A stretch of DNA of 64,000 bases, from NCBI RefSeq assembly GCF_016741775.1, contig NZ_JAERRK010000012.1, positions 1 to 64,000 of the forward strand, read 5' to 3'. Position numbers and translations under genes: made by a program. The notes below the pieces were generated by a model that was not told where the DNA came from, did not search any database, and saw only the letters and a program-made list of their open reading frames with translations. Shown here piece after piece: positions 15,382 through 23,813 of this stretch (its first letter is position 1; each line of letters begins with the position of its first letter). Source of the DNA: Streptomyces actinomycinicus (GTDB lineage: Bacteria; Actinomycetota; Actinomycetes; Streptomycetales; Streptomycetaceae).

Positions 15382-16011
15382 TCAGGCCCTGCCGCTGACC
15401 CGGCCCTGGAGCAGCCGGGACAGGGCCGCGTGGACGTCGTCCAGAGAACGCTCCGGCTGGAAGGACTTCCAGTCCAGCGCGGCCACCAGGACCATGCCGA
15501 CCAGCGCCGCCGCGGTCAGCTGGACGTCGATCTCTTCGCTGAACTCCCCGGCCGCCACGCCCTCGCGCAGCACCCCCTCGACCACCGCGACGGCCTCCTG
15601 CCGGACGACCATCAGGGTGGACTGCCAGGCCCGGTTGGTGCGCCACAGCTCGGCGACGTACAGCTGGGTGAAGGCCGGGTAGCGGTCGATGAAGACCAGC
15701 CCCGCGCGGACCATCGCGTCCAGTGCGTCCACCTTGCTGCCGCCCGCGCGCGCGGTCGACTCGGCCGCCTCCTGCAGGGAGGCGGTGAGCAGGCCCACGC
15801 CGTGCCGCAGCAACTCCTCGAAGAGGACGGACTTGCTCGCGAAGTTGTAGTACACCGTGCCCTTGGCGACCCCGGCCCGCTCGGCGATCTCGTCCACCGT
15901 GGTCGCGGAGAAACCCTGCTCGGCGATGAGCGTGACGGCGGCCTCGTAGAGCTTCTGGCGGGTGGCCTCGCGGCGCGTGCTGCCGCCGGACCTGGTGCTG
16001 CTGCTTTCCAT
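15382..16011 (-). CDS. TetR-family transcriptional regulator
   Basis: This 209-residue protein has the canonical TetR N-terminal domain. The helix-turn-helix runs from KLYEAAVTLIAEQGFSATTV through DEIAERAGVAKGTVYYNF to about residue 58. The C-terminal region (about 80-200) is an all-helical ligand-binding and dimer domain. It sits 47 bases downstream of the YhgE/Pip gene on the same strand. The palindrome ACTGAC-TG-GTCAGT upstream of the ABC-type gene (19068-19081) is its most likely operator, so it probably represses the ATPase-YhgE-tetR unit. The ligand is unknown. Confidence 0.93.
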   Translation of the reverse strand: MESSSTRSGGSTRREATRQKLYEAAVTLIAEQGFSATTVDEIAERAGVAKGTVYYNFASKSVLFEELLRHGVGLLTASLQEAAESTARAGGSKVDALDAMVRAGLVFIDRYPAFTQLYVAELWRTNRAWQSTLMVVRQEAVAVVEGVLREGVAAGEFSEEIDVQLTAAALVGMVLVAALDWKSFQPERSLDDVHAALSRLLQGRVSGRA

Positions 16012-16058
16012 GGCCCCGATTCTCACAGGTACGCGCGTGTGCAGGGGCTCTCCCGGGA

Positions 16059-18143
16059 TCAAAGGCTCAGCTCCGGGTGCAGCCGGTCCAGCGTCCACAC
16101 CTGGCGGCGCCGGGCCGCGAGGGCGGTCAGCGCCAGGGCACCGGCGGTGAACGCGGCGAGCACGCCGCACGCCTGCCACACCGGGCCGAGCCCGCCGCCC
16201 GTGATCAGCCGGCGCAGCGCCTCCACGATGTAGCTCATCGGCAGATACGGGTGGATCGCGTTGAAGAAGCGGGGGCTGGTCTGCACCGGGTAGGTGCCGC
16301 CCGCCGAGGTCAGCTGGAGCATCAGCAGCGCGAGGACCAGGATCCGGCCCGCCGCGCCGAAGCGGGCGTTCAGCCACTGCACGATCGCCGCGAAGCACGC
16401 CGTGACCAGGCACAGGAAGCCGATCGTGCCGGCCGCCCGCAGCATCTGCAGGCCGATCGCCCAGTGCAGTACGGCCATCAGGGCCCCCACTTGGAGGACA
16501 CCCACCGCGGCCACGGGCAGCCAGCCCGCGAGCGCGATCCGCCAGGCCGGCGAACCGGCCGCCAGGGCACGCCGGTTGAGCGGCGGGATCAGCATGTAGG
16601 CCACCATCGCGCCGACCCAGAGGGACAGCGGGATGAAGTAGGGGGCGAAACCGGTGCCGTAGTTCGGCGCCTTGTGCAGGTCGTGCGAGGCCAGCTGGAC
16701 CGGGTCGGCCATCACGCCGGTGCGCCGGTCGCGGTCCTGCTCGTCGTAGTCCGGGATCTTCTCGGCGCCGGAGTGCAGCCCGCCGGCCAGCTTCCCCGAG
16801 CCGTCCGAGAGCTTGTACAGGCCGCCGTTCAGCGTCTCGGCGCCCGACTTGGCGGTGCCCAGGCCCTTGTCCAGGGTGACCGCGCCGGTGTGGGCGGTGC
16901 CGAGTCCGGTGTGCAGCTTCTCGGCGCCGGTGGCGACCTTGTGCGCACCGGTGTTGAGCTTGTCGATCTTCTTGACGGCGTCCTCGACGTCCTCGGAGAG
17001 GTGCGGTGCGCGCTCGGCGAGCGCGTCGGCCTGCTTCTGCAGCGTGCCGAGGTTGTCCCGCATCGTCTTCAGGTCGCCGTCCTGGTCGGCGATGAGCGTG
17101 TTGAGGTCGTCGGCGACGGTGGCCACCTCGTCGGCGGCGGTCTTGGCCCGCTTGAGGTCCGGGCAGACCGGGTCGGGGAGGGGCGCCGGCTCGCAGCGCT
17201 TCTTGTAGACCTCGTCCAGGACACCGGCGGACGCGTGCGCGGTCTTGGCGGCACCCGGTGCGAGCTTCACCAGCACGTCCAGGTTGTCCTTGACCGCCTT
17301 GGCCGAGTCGGAGACCAGCTTGGCGGTGTCCCCGATGGTCTTCTCGTTGGTCTTGATGAACGGGCCCGCCTTGGCGTAGACGCCGTCGACCTTGTCGGCG
17401 AGCGCCTGGGTGCCGTCGGCGACCTGCCGCGACCCCTCCTCCAGGTCGCCGGCGCCGGTGTCGAGCTTGTTCAGGCCCTTGGCCAGCTTGCCGCTGCCGC
17501 CCTTGGCGTCCTTCAGGCCGTCGGCGAGGTCCTTGGACCCCTTCTCCGCCTTTCCGAGGCCGGTGTTGAGCTTGTCGGCGCCCTTGGCCGCGGTGACGGT
17601 CTTGTCGTGGATGTCGGAGAACGACACGAAGATCTTGTCCAGGAAGTTCCGGGAGGCCTTGGTGGACGCGGCCGTGCGCACCTCGTTGAAGACCGTGCGG
17701 GAGATCTGGCCGACGATGTAGTTGTTCGCGTCGTTGGTGCGCACCCGCAGGGCGCCGGTCTCCGGGGAGTCGCCCGAACTGGAGGCGATGCGGCGGCTGA
17801 AGTCGGCGGGCATGGTCAGCGACAGGTAGTAGGTGCCGTCCTCGACGCCCTTGCGGGCCTCCGCGTCGCTCACCTCGTGCCACTCGAAGGTCCGGCTGTC
17901 GCGCAGCCCGTCGACGATGTCGTCACCGGCGGTGAGCTTCTTCCCGCCCGCCGTGGCGCCCTTGTCGTCGTTCACCAGGGCCACCGGGATGCGGTCCAGA
18001 CGGCCGTACGGGTCCCAGAACGACCACAGGTAGAGGGCGCCGTAGAGCAGGGGCAGCACGAGCAGTGCGACCAGGGCCGCGCGCGGCAGCTTCCCGCGCC
18101 CGAAGCGCCTCAGCTCAAGCGCGGCCAGCCTCGGTGAGCGCAT
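16059..18143 (-). CDS. YhgE/Pip-family membrane protein (ABC-2-like transporter)
   Basis: This 694-residue protein has one N-terminal transmembrane helix (about residues 18-38), then a large extracellular region and about five C-terminal helices. The extracellular part begins with the YhgE domain (VALVNDDKGAT) and is rich in heptad-like repeats of KGLxKLDTGAGxLxxG type, as in phage-infection proteins. Family members are linked to phage receptor function and to export through ABC-2-like permeases. The start overlaps the end of the upstream ATPase-like gene by 29 bases, and the two are surely cotranscribed. The transported substrate is unknown. Confidence 0.88.
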   Translation of the reverse strand: MRSPRLAALELRRFGRGKLPRAALVALLVLPLLYGALYLWSFWDPYGRLDRIPVALVNDDKGATAGGKKLTAGDDIVDGLRDSRTFEWHEVSDAEARKGVEDGTYYLSLTMPADFSRRIASSSGDSPETGALRVRTNDANNYIVGQISRTVFNEVRTAASTKASRNFLDKIFVSFSDIHDKTVTAAKGADKLNTGLGKAEKGSKDLADGLKDAKGGSGKLAKGLNKLDTGAGDLEEGSRQVADGTQALADKVDGVYAKAGPFIKTNEKTIGDTAKLVSDSAKAVKDNLDVLVKLAPGAAKTAHASAGVLDEVYKKRCEPAPLPDPVCPDLKRAKTAADEVATVADDLNTLIADQDGDLKTMRDNLGTLQKQADALAERAPHLSEDVEDAVKKIDKLNTGAHKVATGAEKLHTGLGTAHTGAVTLDKGLGTAKSGAETLNGGLYKLSDGSGKLAGGLHSGAEKIPDYDEQDRDRRTGVMADPVQLASHDLHKAPNYGTGFAPYFIPLSLWVGAMVAYMLIPPLNRRALAAGSPAWRIALAGWLPVAAVGVLQVGALMAVLHWAIGLQMLRAAGTIGFLCLVTACFAAIVQWLNARFGAAGRILVLALLMLQLTSAGGTYPVQTSPRFFNAIHPYLPMSYIVEALRRLITGGGLGPVWQACGVLAAFTAGALALTALAARRRQVWTLDRLHPELSL

Positions 18144-19038
18144 CGGCCCCCTCCTCCTTCGTGTCGTTGTCCCCGCCGCTCTCGCCGCTCTCGCTGTCCC
18201 CGCCGCTCTCGCCGCTCTCGCTGTTCCCGGAGCTTTCGCCGCTCGCGCCGTTCCCGTCGCTCTCGCTGCTCTCGTCGCCCGTGCTGTTCCCGCTGCTCTC
18301 GCCGGCGCCTTCGCCCGTGTTCTCCTCGCCCGTGTTCTCCTCGCCCGGGCGCGTCGAGACGGGCACGCAGTCCCCGGGGGCGGTGCGGGACACGGCCACG
18401 ACCGTCGTCCCCGCGCGCGCGAGGGACCGCAGCAGGTCCCAGGCCTCGGCACGCTCGGCGTCCGAGAGCTTCATGTCGACGTCGTCGACGCCCAGCAGCC
18501 GGGGCCGGCCGACGAGGGCCAGGGCCACGGACAGGCGCAGTTCCTCGATCCGTTCCAGGTCGCGGACGGCCGTCCGGGGACCCTTGGGAAGGCTGTCGAG
18601 GTCGAGTCCGGCGGCGGCCAGGGCGGTGTCCACGCGCAGCCGCGCTTCCTGGGCGCGCCGGGACCGCGGCCGCAGGAGCGCGCGCAGGGAGTCGCCGAAG
18701 CGGCGCTGCAGCAGGGCCCGCTCCCGCAGGTGTTCCCCGACGGTCAGCGCGGGCTCCAGGTCCGTCACGCCGGTCACGTTGGCCACCGCGCTGACGTGGC
18801 GCAGGGCCGCCAGGTGCCGGGGGAGTTTGAACCCGCCCACGGTGGCCACCCCTTCGGTGGGCTTCATCCGTCCCGTGAGCGCGAGCAGCAGACACGTGCG
18901 GCCGGAGCCGGACGGTCCCTCGATCGCGATCAGCGAGCCGGGCTCCGCGTCAAGGGTGACACCGCGGAACACCCACCCGCGTGGCCCCTTGAGCCCGAGG
19001 CCCTCGGCCCTGACCTCCGCGCCGTCCGCGCCGTCCAC
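18115..19038 (-). CDS. Degenerate ABC-transporter ATP-binding protein
   Basis: A 307-residue ABC-type nucleotide-binding domain whose key motifs are altered. Walker A reads GPSGSGRT, with arginine replacing the invariant lysine. There is no LSGGQ signature before the Walker-B-like RLLGVDDVD. The last 65 residues are low-complexity Ser/Glu/Gly repeats (SGESGG, GEENTGEE), which the YhgE start overlaps. I set the start at GTG 19038, with GGAG upstream. The frame stays open through the operator to 19146 but is unlikely to be translated there. It probably works as a regulatory or structural partner of the YhgE protein, possibly without normal ATP hydrolysis. Confidence 0.8.
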   Translation of the reverse strand: MDGADGAEVRAEGLGLKGPRGWVFRGVTLDAEPGSLIAIEGPSGSGRTCLLLALTGRMKPTEGVATVGGFKLPRHLAALRHVSAVANVTGVTDLEPALTVGEHLRERALLQRRFGDSLRALLRPRSRRAQEARLRVDTALAAAGLDLDSLPKGPRTAVRDLERIEELRLSVALALVGRPRLLGVDDVDMKLSDAERAEAWDLLRSLARAGTTVVAVSRTAPGDCVPVSTRPGEENTGEENTGEGAGESSGNSTGDESSESDGNGASGESSGNSESGESGGDSESGESGGDNDTKEEGADALTEAGRA

Positions 19039-19067
19039 TGGCTCCGCCCCCTGCCTGACGTATTTGA

Positions 19068-19081
19068 ACTGACTGGTCAGT
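19068..19081. promoter_or_regulatory. Candidate TetR operator upstream of the ATPase-YhgE-tetR unit
   Basis: ACTGACTGGTCAGT is a palindrome with 6-bp arms and a 2-bp centre, lying 30 bases before the GTG start at 19038. The form TGAC-N2-GTCA is typical of TetR-family sites, and a TetR gene ends the same gene set. Autoregulation is the simplest model. Confidence 0.6.
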
Positions 19082-19204
19082 GCAAAAATACGCCCGAACC
19101 TTCGCTCGAGGCAAAGTCCCAGGTCAGAACGGATTGTCAGTGCCATACCTCACGATGGGCACATACGGCACCCGTGCCGTCACCCAGACGACAGGAGGTT
19201 CGTC

Positions 19205-19771
19205 ATGGCCAACTCGTCCGCAGCCGCCGCCCACCGGCGCCGCGCCACCGGCCCTGCCCCCTCACTGACCGGCCCGGCGAGCGACGTCCACCCCGTGCTC
19301 CGCCGGGCCACGGCCCCGCCCGCCGCCCTCGATCTGCTCGCCCAGGCCCGTGCCGGACTGGACGAGGCCGCCGTCCTGGAAACACCGAACGAACGCTATG
19401 CCACGGCCCACCTCGCCGCCCTGCGCACCGCCGCCGCCGTACTCGCCGCCCGGGGCCGCCCCGAGACCTCCCCGCGCCGCCGGGCCCGGATCCGCAGCGC
19501 CTGGGAGGTGCTCCCGGAGATCGCACCCGAGCTGACCGAGTGGAGCGCCCTGTTCGCCGCCGGTGCCGCGCGCCGCGCTCGTGCCGAGGCGGGCATCCAG
19601 GGGGCGGCCGGACAGCGGGACGCCGACGACCTCATACGCGACGTGGCGATGTTCGTCCGCATCGTCGAGCGCATGCTGGTCCTCCAGCCGGTCCTGCCCC
19701 AGCCCCGCCAGGACACAAGCACCGGCCGGGACCGGCCGGAGACGGGAGGGAGCCTCCCTGACGCGGGCTGA
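19205..19771 (+). CDS. HEPN-domain protein (SAV_6107-like family)
   Basis: This 188-residue, mostly helical protein resembles the SAV_6107 family assigned to HEPN. The R-X4-H motif expected of HEPN RNases is present as Arg64-YATA-His69. A basic/Pro-rich segment begins the protein and the last 25 residues look disordered. AGGAGG is well placed before the ATG at 19205. No nucleotidyltransferase (MNT) partner is adjacent, so it does not look like a classical HEPN/MNT toxin-antitoxin pair. Whether it cuts RNA is unknown. Confidence 0.75.
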   Translation: MANSSAAAAHRRRATGPAPSLTGPASDVHPVLRRATAPPAALDLLAQARAGLDEAAVLETPNERYATAHLAALRTAAAVLAARGRPETSPRRRARIRSAWEVLPEIAPELTEWSALFAAGAARRARAEAGIQGAAGQRDADDLIRDVAMFVRIVERMLVLQPVLPQPRQDTSTGRDRPETGGSLPDAG

Positions 19772-19910
19772 CGAGACGCCGCGGCCGTGCCCGGTGCGCC
19801 CGGCGGCGGGACCCGTGCGGTCGCGCACGGCCGTGGTGACCATGTGCGGCGCGGAGGCAATAGGGTGGAGGTCGCCTGAAGCGATCCGTGCTGCCGAGGA
19901 GTCAACTGCC

Positions 19911-20681
19911 GTGCCGGACCCGATGCGCCCCCGCGCCTCCCTCCGTACCGCCGTGGTCTGGGAGGTCCTGCAGGACGCCCTCGACCGCCGGGTCAAGGCC
20001 ACGGGCCGGGACTCGCTCGATGTCCTCGACACCGGCGGCGGCAGCGGCAACTTCGCCGTGCCGCTCGCCCGCCTCGGTCACCGCGTCACCGTCGTCGACC
20101 CCAGCCCCAACGCGCTGTTCGCGCTGGAGCGCCGGGCCGCCGAGGCCGGCGTCGCCGAGCGGGTCCGGGGCGTCCAGGGCGACGCGCACGGCCTGTTCGA
20201 CGTGGTCGAGCGCGGCGGCTACGACGCCGTCCTGTGCCACGGCGTCCTGGAGTACGTGGACGACCCGGCCGAGGGCGTCCGCAACGCGGTCGCCGCGCTG
20301 CGCGCCGAAGGCGTCGTCAGCCTCCTCGCGGCCGGCCTCGGCGGAGCCGTGCTCGCCCGCGCCCTCGCCGGCCACTTCACCGAGGCCCGGCAAGCGCTGA
20401 AGGACCCCGACGGCCGCTGGGGTACCGGCGACCCGATGCCCCGCCGGTTCACCGCCGAGCAGCTCACCGCGCTGGCCGAGGGCGCAGGCCTGCGGGTCGG
20501 CGCGGTGCACGGCGTGCGCGTCTTCGCCGACCTCGTGCCCGGCGTCCTCGTGGACACCGAACCCGGTGCCCTCGACGCGCTGCTGAAGCTGGAGGCCGCG
20601 GCGGCCGAGTTGCCCGCGTTCCACTCCGTGGCCACCCAGTTGCACGTGCTCGGCGAGACGTCGGGTGCCGCAGAGGCCTGA
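19911..20681 (+). CDS. Class I SAM-dependent methyltransferase
   Basis: A 256-residue Rossmann-fold methyltransferase. Motif I is VLDTGGGSGNFAVPLA, the acidic residue binding SAM ribose lies in VTVVDPSPNA, and a later motif is YDAVLCHGVLEYVDDP. Overall it is close to the UbiE/CmoA-like small-molecule or tRNA methylase group. The start is GTG at 19911, preceded by GAGGAG at 19896-19901. Context gives no substrate. Confidence 0.85.
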   Translation: MPDPMRPRASLRTAVVWEVLQDALDRRVKATGRDSLDVLDTGGGSGNFAVPLARLGHRVTVVDPSPNALFALERRAAEAGVAERVRGVQGDAHGLFDVVERGGYDAVLCHGVLEYVDDPAEGVRNAVAALRAEGVVSLLAAGLGGAVLARALAGHFTEARQALKDPDGRWGTGDPMPRRFTAEQLTALAEGAGLRVGAVHGVRVFADLVPGVLVDTEPGALDALLKLEAAAAELPAFHSVATQLHVLGETSGAAEA

Positions 20682-20738
20682 GCGCACCGCCGTGATCGGT
20701 CGCTGATCAGGGCCTTGGCCGCACATGGAGTAGGACAC

Positions 20739-20760
20739 AAGCCCCCCGAACGAGGGGTTT
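20739..20760 (+). terminator. Weak terminator-like hairpin after the methyltransferase
   Basis: AAGCCCC pairs with GGGGTTT across an 8-base loop, one pair being G-T. It lies about 60 bases after the stop codon and ends in a short T run. The following 200 bases lead to the DUF3040 gene, and I see no other clear feature in them. Confidence 0.4.
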
Positions 20761-20957
20761 GCGCCGTATGATCGAGGTACACCGCCCGGCATGACGGGTC
20801 GGCCGCCGGGGAATGCAAGCCTCAGCGAGCCGGACGACCATGACGGACTCCGGTTGGCCAATTGGCGCAGAGGGGCGGGTTTCACGGGGGCGATTCCCTG
20901 CCTATCCTGAAGGGACCCCCCGGGTCGCCCCGGCGACTGCACGATGAGGAGGACTCC

Positions 20958-21341
20958 GTGCCGCTCTCGGAGCACGAGCAGCGCATGCTCGAGCAGATGG
21001 AGCGAGCGCTGTACGCCGAAGATCCCAAGTTCGCGTCGGCGCTTGAGGGAAGCGGACTGCGTACGTACACCCGGCGGCGGGTCTACCAGGCGGTCGCAGG
21101 CTTCCTCGTGGGTATCGCGCTCCTCATGGCCGGAATGGTCGCACAGCTGATCTGGGTCAGCGTGGTGGGTTTCCTCGTCATGCTGGGCTGCGCCGTACTC
21201 GCCGTGACCGGCTGGCGCAAAGCCCCCAAACCGGGTGAGCAGCCCCAGGGCGCCGCTCGGCGCCAGGCACGGCCCAAGCGCTCCATGATGGACCGGATCG
21301 AGCAGCGCTGGCAGCGCCGCCGGGACGAACAGGGTCACTGA
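20958..21341 (+). CDS. DUF3040 membrane protein
   Basis: This 127-residue protein opens with the DUF3040 signature (MPLSEHEQRMLEQMERAL..., residues 1-25). Two adjacent transmembrane helices occupy about residues 42-85, and the basic C-terminal tail (MMDRIEQRWQRRR) is probably cytoplasmic. The family is actinobacterial and commonly located beside the dcw cluster. The start is GTG at 20958, with GAGGAGG just upstream. Function unknown. Confidence 0.87.
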   Translation: MPLSEHEQRMLEQMERALYAEDPKFASALEGSGLRTYTRRRVYQAVAGFLVGIALLMAGMVAQLIWVSVVGFLVMLGCAVLAVTGWRKAPKPGEQPQGAARRQARPKRSMMDRIEQRWQRRRDEQGH

Positions 21342-21383
21342 CCCGGCCCGTGGCTCCGGCCACGACAGACATGTACAGACAAG

Positions 21384-21421
21384 TGTGAGGGGCGGCCACC
21401 GGATGGTGGCCGCCCCTCACA
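21384..21421. terminator. Bidirectional terminator between convergent genes
   Basis: A perfect 17-bp stem (TGTGAGGGGCGGCCACC with its complement) closes on a GGAT loop, between the DUF3040 stop (21341) and the minus-strand transglutaminase stop (21444). It can serve both genes. Confidence 0.88.
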
Positions 21422-21443
21422 CATGCCTTCAGCCCCGCTGTCC

Positions 21444-23813
21444 TCAGGTCCTGCGCAGCGTCGGCCGGGCCGCCGCGGCCCGGGCCGCGAGCGCCGACCA
21501 GCGGGCCGAAACCGCCCAGAGCACGCGTACGGCCGAGCGCGGCAGGAACAGCGCCCGTAGCCGCGTCCCGGTGCCGACCGTGGCACGCAGCGCCTCGATC
21601 ACCCGGCGCACGTCCTCGGCCGCGCCCGCCGCCGGCAGCGGTCGGGGCGAGTACAGCACCTGCTCCACCGAGTCCGCCACCCGGTGCACGGCAGCTCCGG
21701 CCACCGGGTCGAGATGCCCCAGCCGGACGATCCGGTCGGCCGCCTTGCGCGGGGTCAGCGACTCGTCGGGCGGGATGCCGTGGTCCCAGGCGGTGTCCGT
21801 CAGTTCCTGCCAGGCGGCCAGGGTGTGCGCCGCCACGCCCTGCGCGGTCCGCGCGTGTCCGCCCAGCCGGCGCCCGCGCACCTCCTGCCGCCACAGCATC
21901 GGCGACAGCGGCACCGCCACGGCGACCAGCGCGCCCAGCCCGATCAGCAGCCACCACCACGGGCCGCTGCCTTCGTCCTCGTGCTGCGGGACCGCCGCTG
22001 CGGACTGGCTGCCGCACGCCTCCAGCCTGCGCAGCTCGCCGGCGCAGCTCTCGCTGGGCGAGGCGGCCGCCGAGGGCGCCGACGAGCTGCCCTTGGACGG
22101 CAGGGTCTCCGCCGGCAGCGAGGATCCGGGCGTGTCCGACTGGGTGTACGGCGGGGTGGTGCCGCGCGTCGGGGTCGGCTCGAAGCGGGTCCAGCCGACG
22201 CCCTCGAAGTACAGCTCGGGCCAGGCGTGCGCGTCCTTCTGGTTCACCGCGACCGAGCCGTCGGCCTGCGGGGTGCCGGGTGCGAAGCCCACCGCGACCC
22301 GGGCCGGAATGCCGAGGGTGCGGGCCATCGCCGCCATCGCGAAGGAGAAGTGGACGCAGAAGCCCTCCTTCTTCTTCAGGAAGTTCGCTATGGCCCCCGG
22401 ACCGCGACCGACCTCCACCTGCGTGTCGTACTGGAAGCCACCGTTGACCGAGAACCAGTCCTGGAGCTTGACGGCCTCCTCGTAGTGGCTTTTCGCCCCC
22501 GAGGTGACTTCCCCGGCGGTCCGGGCCACCACCTTCGGCAGCGAGGACGGCACCTTGGTGTACTCGCGCCTCAGGGCGGCCGGCGGCTCCGGCGCGGCAG
22601 CCAGCTGCCGCGCGGTCGGCTCCACGTCCAGGCTCGTCACCTGGTAGGTCTCGCCACGTGTCGTCTGCCCGTGGTCACCGACGAGGGTCATGCCGACGGG
22701 CTCGTACCGCCACCGGCCGCTGATCCTCACACCGCTCGGCGGATACGGCATCGGCAGCCAGTCCTGGGCGTACGTGTCCGCCGCCGTGACCACCGTGCGC
22801 ACCTTGCTGCGCTTGACGTCCGTGCCCAGGCCGACGGGCGTGGGGAGGGTGTCCGGCACGCCGACGATGTGCCGCTGGGCCGGCTTCCAGGTGGTGCCGT
22901 CGAACTCGTCCAGCGAGACGATCCGCAGGTACAGGTCGGCGAGGTCGTTCGTGCTGGTCCGCAGGGACAGCACCTGGCGGTCGTCGTCCGTGTTCAGGTT
23001 GTCGCGCAGCGACACCAGCGGATTGACCGCCGAGATCGTGCCCCCGCTGCCGTTGCCCGCGCCCGCCCCGGTGCCGGCAGTGTCCAGCAGGCCGCCGTGC
23101 AGCCCGGGCAGGGTGAGCGGCACGACCAGGGCCACGCCGAGCGCGACCGCGCCGATCCGGCGGCCGGTGCGCACCGGCGCCACGACGCCCGCTTCCGGGG
23201 CACCCGGGGTGCGGGGCGCCCCGCCGAAGACCCGGCCCCACTGCGCGAGCCGCTCCCGGCCCTCGGCGAGCAGCAGCATCAGATAGCCGGCCGCCGCCAC
23301 CAGGAACCACAGCCAGTCCGCGCCGCCGTCCGACAGGCCCGCCGCCACCGAGTACAGCGCGAGCAGCGGCAGTCCGGCCGGGGCCGCGCTGCGGAACGTC
23401 ACGGCGAGCGTGTCCACCAGCAGCCCGATCACCAGCGCGCCACCGATCAGCAGCAGTTCGATGCCGTCGGTCAGCGGTGCCGGTATCGCGTACCGGCTGA
23501 CGTCGTCGGAGCCCTGCTGGAGCAGATCGGCGAAGTGGCGCAGGGCGTCGGGGCCCGGGACGAGTCCGAAGAACGCGTGCTGCCGGGCGAACACCAAGGT
23601 GAGCAGCAGCAGGGTGGCCAGAGCCTGCGCCGCCACCGTCAGCGGCCGGCCCAGCGGCACCCGGCGGGCCGCCATGCCTACCCCGGTCTGCACGGCCACC
23701 AGCGGCACCAGCAGCAGCAGCCAGGTCGGCTCGGCGACCAGGGGCAGCAGCGCGCACGAGGTCATCAGCGTGGCCGCCGCCGCACAGAGCGCCAGTCGCG
23801 CCCGCCCGCTCAT
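21444..23813 (-). CDS. Transglutaminase-like membrane protein (TgpA type)
   Basis: This 789-residue protein has a block of about six N-terminal transmembrane helices (to roughly residue 215) and an extracellular region with a transglutaminase core. One further helix near residue 625 and a cytoplasmic DUF4129-like tail follow. The catalytic cysteine lies at about residue 486 (EGFCVHFSFAMAAM) and the histidine at about 529 (DAHAWPELYF). The usual aspartate position reads Glu in RFEPTP. The start overlaps the DUF58 stop (ATGA), so it is the last gene of moxR-DUF58-tgpA. The set is widespread and thought to act in envelope protein processing or assembly. Confidence 0.9.
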   Translation of the reverse strand: MSGRARLALCAAAATLMTSCALLPLVAEPTWLLLLVPLVAVQTGVGMAARRVPLGRPLTVAAQALATLLLLTLVFARQHAFFGLVPGPDALRHFADLLQQGSDDVSRYAIPAPLTDGIELLLIGGALVIGLLVDTLAVTFRSAAPAGLPLLALYSVAAGLSDGGADWLWFLVAAAGYLMLLLAEGRERLAQWGRVFGGAPRTPGAPEAGVVAPVRTGRRIGAVALGVALVVPLTLPGLHGGLLDTAGTGAGAGNGSGGTISAVNPLVSLRDNLNTDDDRQVLSLRTSTNDLADLYLRIVSLDEFDGTTWKPAQRHIVGVPDTLPTPVGLGTDVKRSKVRTVVTAADTYAQDWLPMPYPPSGVRISGRWRYEPVGMTLVGDHGQTTRGETYQVTSLDVEPTARQLAAAPEPPAALRREYTKVPSSLPKVVARTAGEVTSGAKSHYEEAVKLQDWFSVNGGFQYDTQVEVGRGPGAIANFLKKKEGFCVHFSFAMAAMARTLGIPARVAVGFAPGTPQADGSVAVNQKDAHAWPELYFEGVGWTRFEPTPTRGTTPPYTQSDTPGSSLPAETLPSKGSSSAPSAAASPSESCAGELRRLEACGSQSAAAVPQHEDEGSGPWWWLLIGLGALVAVAVPLSPMLWRQEVRGRRLGGHARTAQGVAAHTLAAWQELTDTAWDHGIPPDESLTPRKAADRIVRLGHLDPVAGAAVHRVADSVEQVLYSPRPLPAAGAAEDVRRVIEALRATVGTGTRLRALFLPRSAVRVLWAVSARWSALAARAAAARPTLRRT

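Noticed and set aside
16059..18143. Phage or prophage locus, because of the Pip (phage infection protein) similarity
   Set aside because: The gene is a chromosomal membrane protein with a TetR and an ATPase-like partner. No phage structural, integrase or lysis genes are present.
19205..20681. HEPN protein plus methyltransferase as a defence system
   Set aside because: The two genes are separated by about 140 bases with independent ribosome-binding sites. The methyltransferase looks like a small-molecule type, not a DNA methylase, and the surroundings are core genes.
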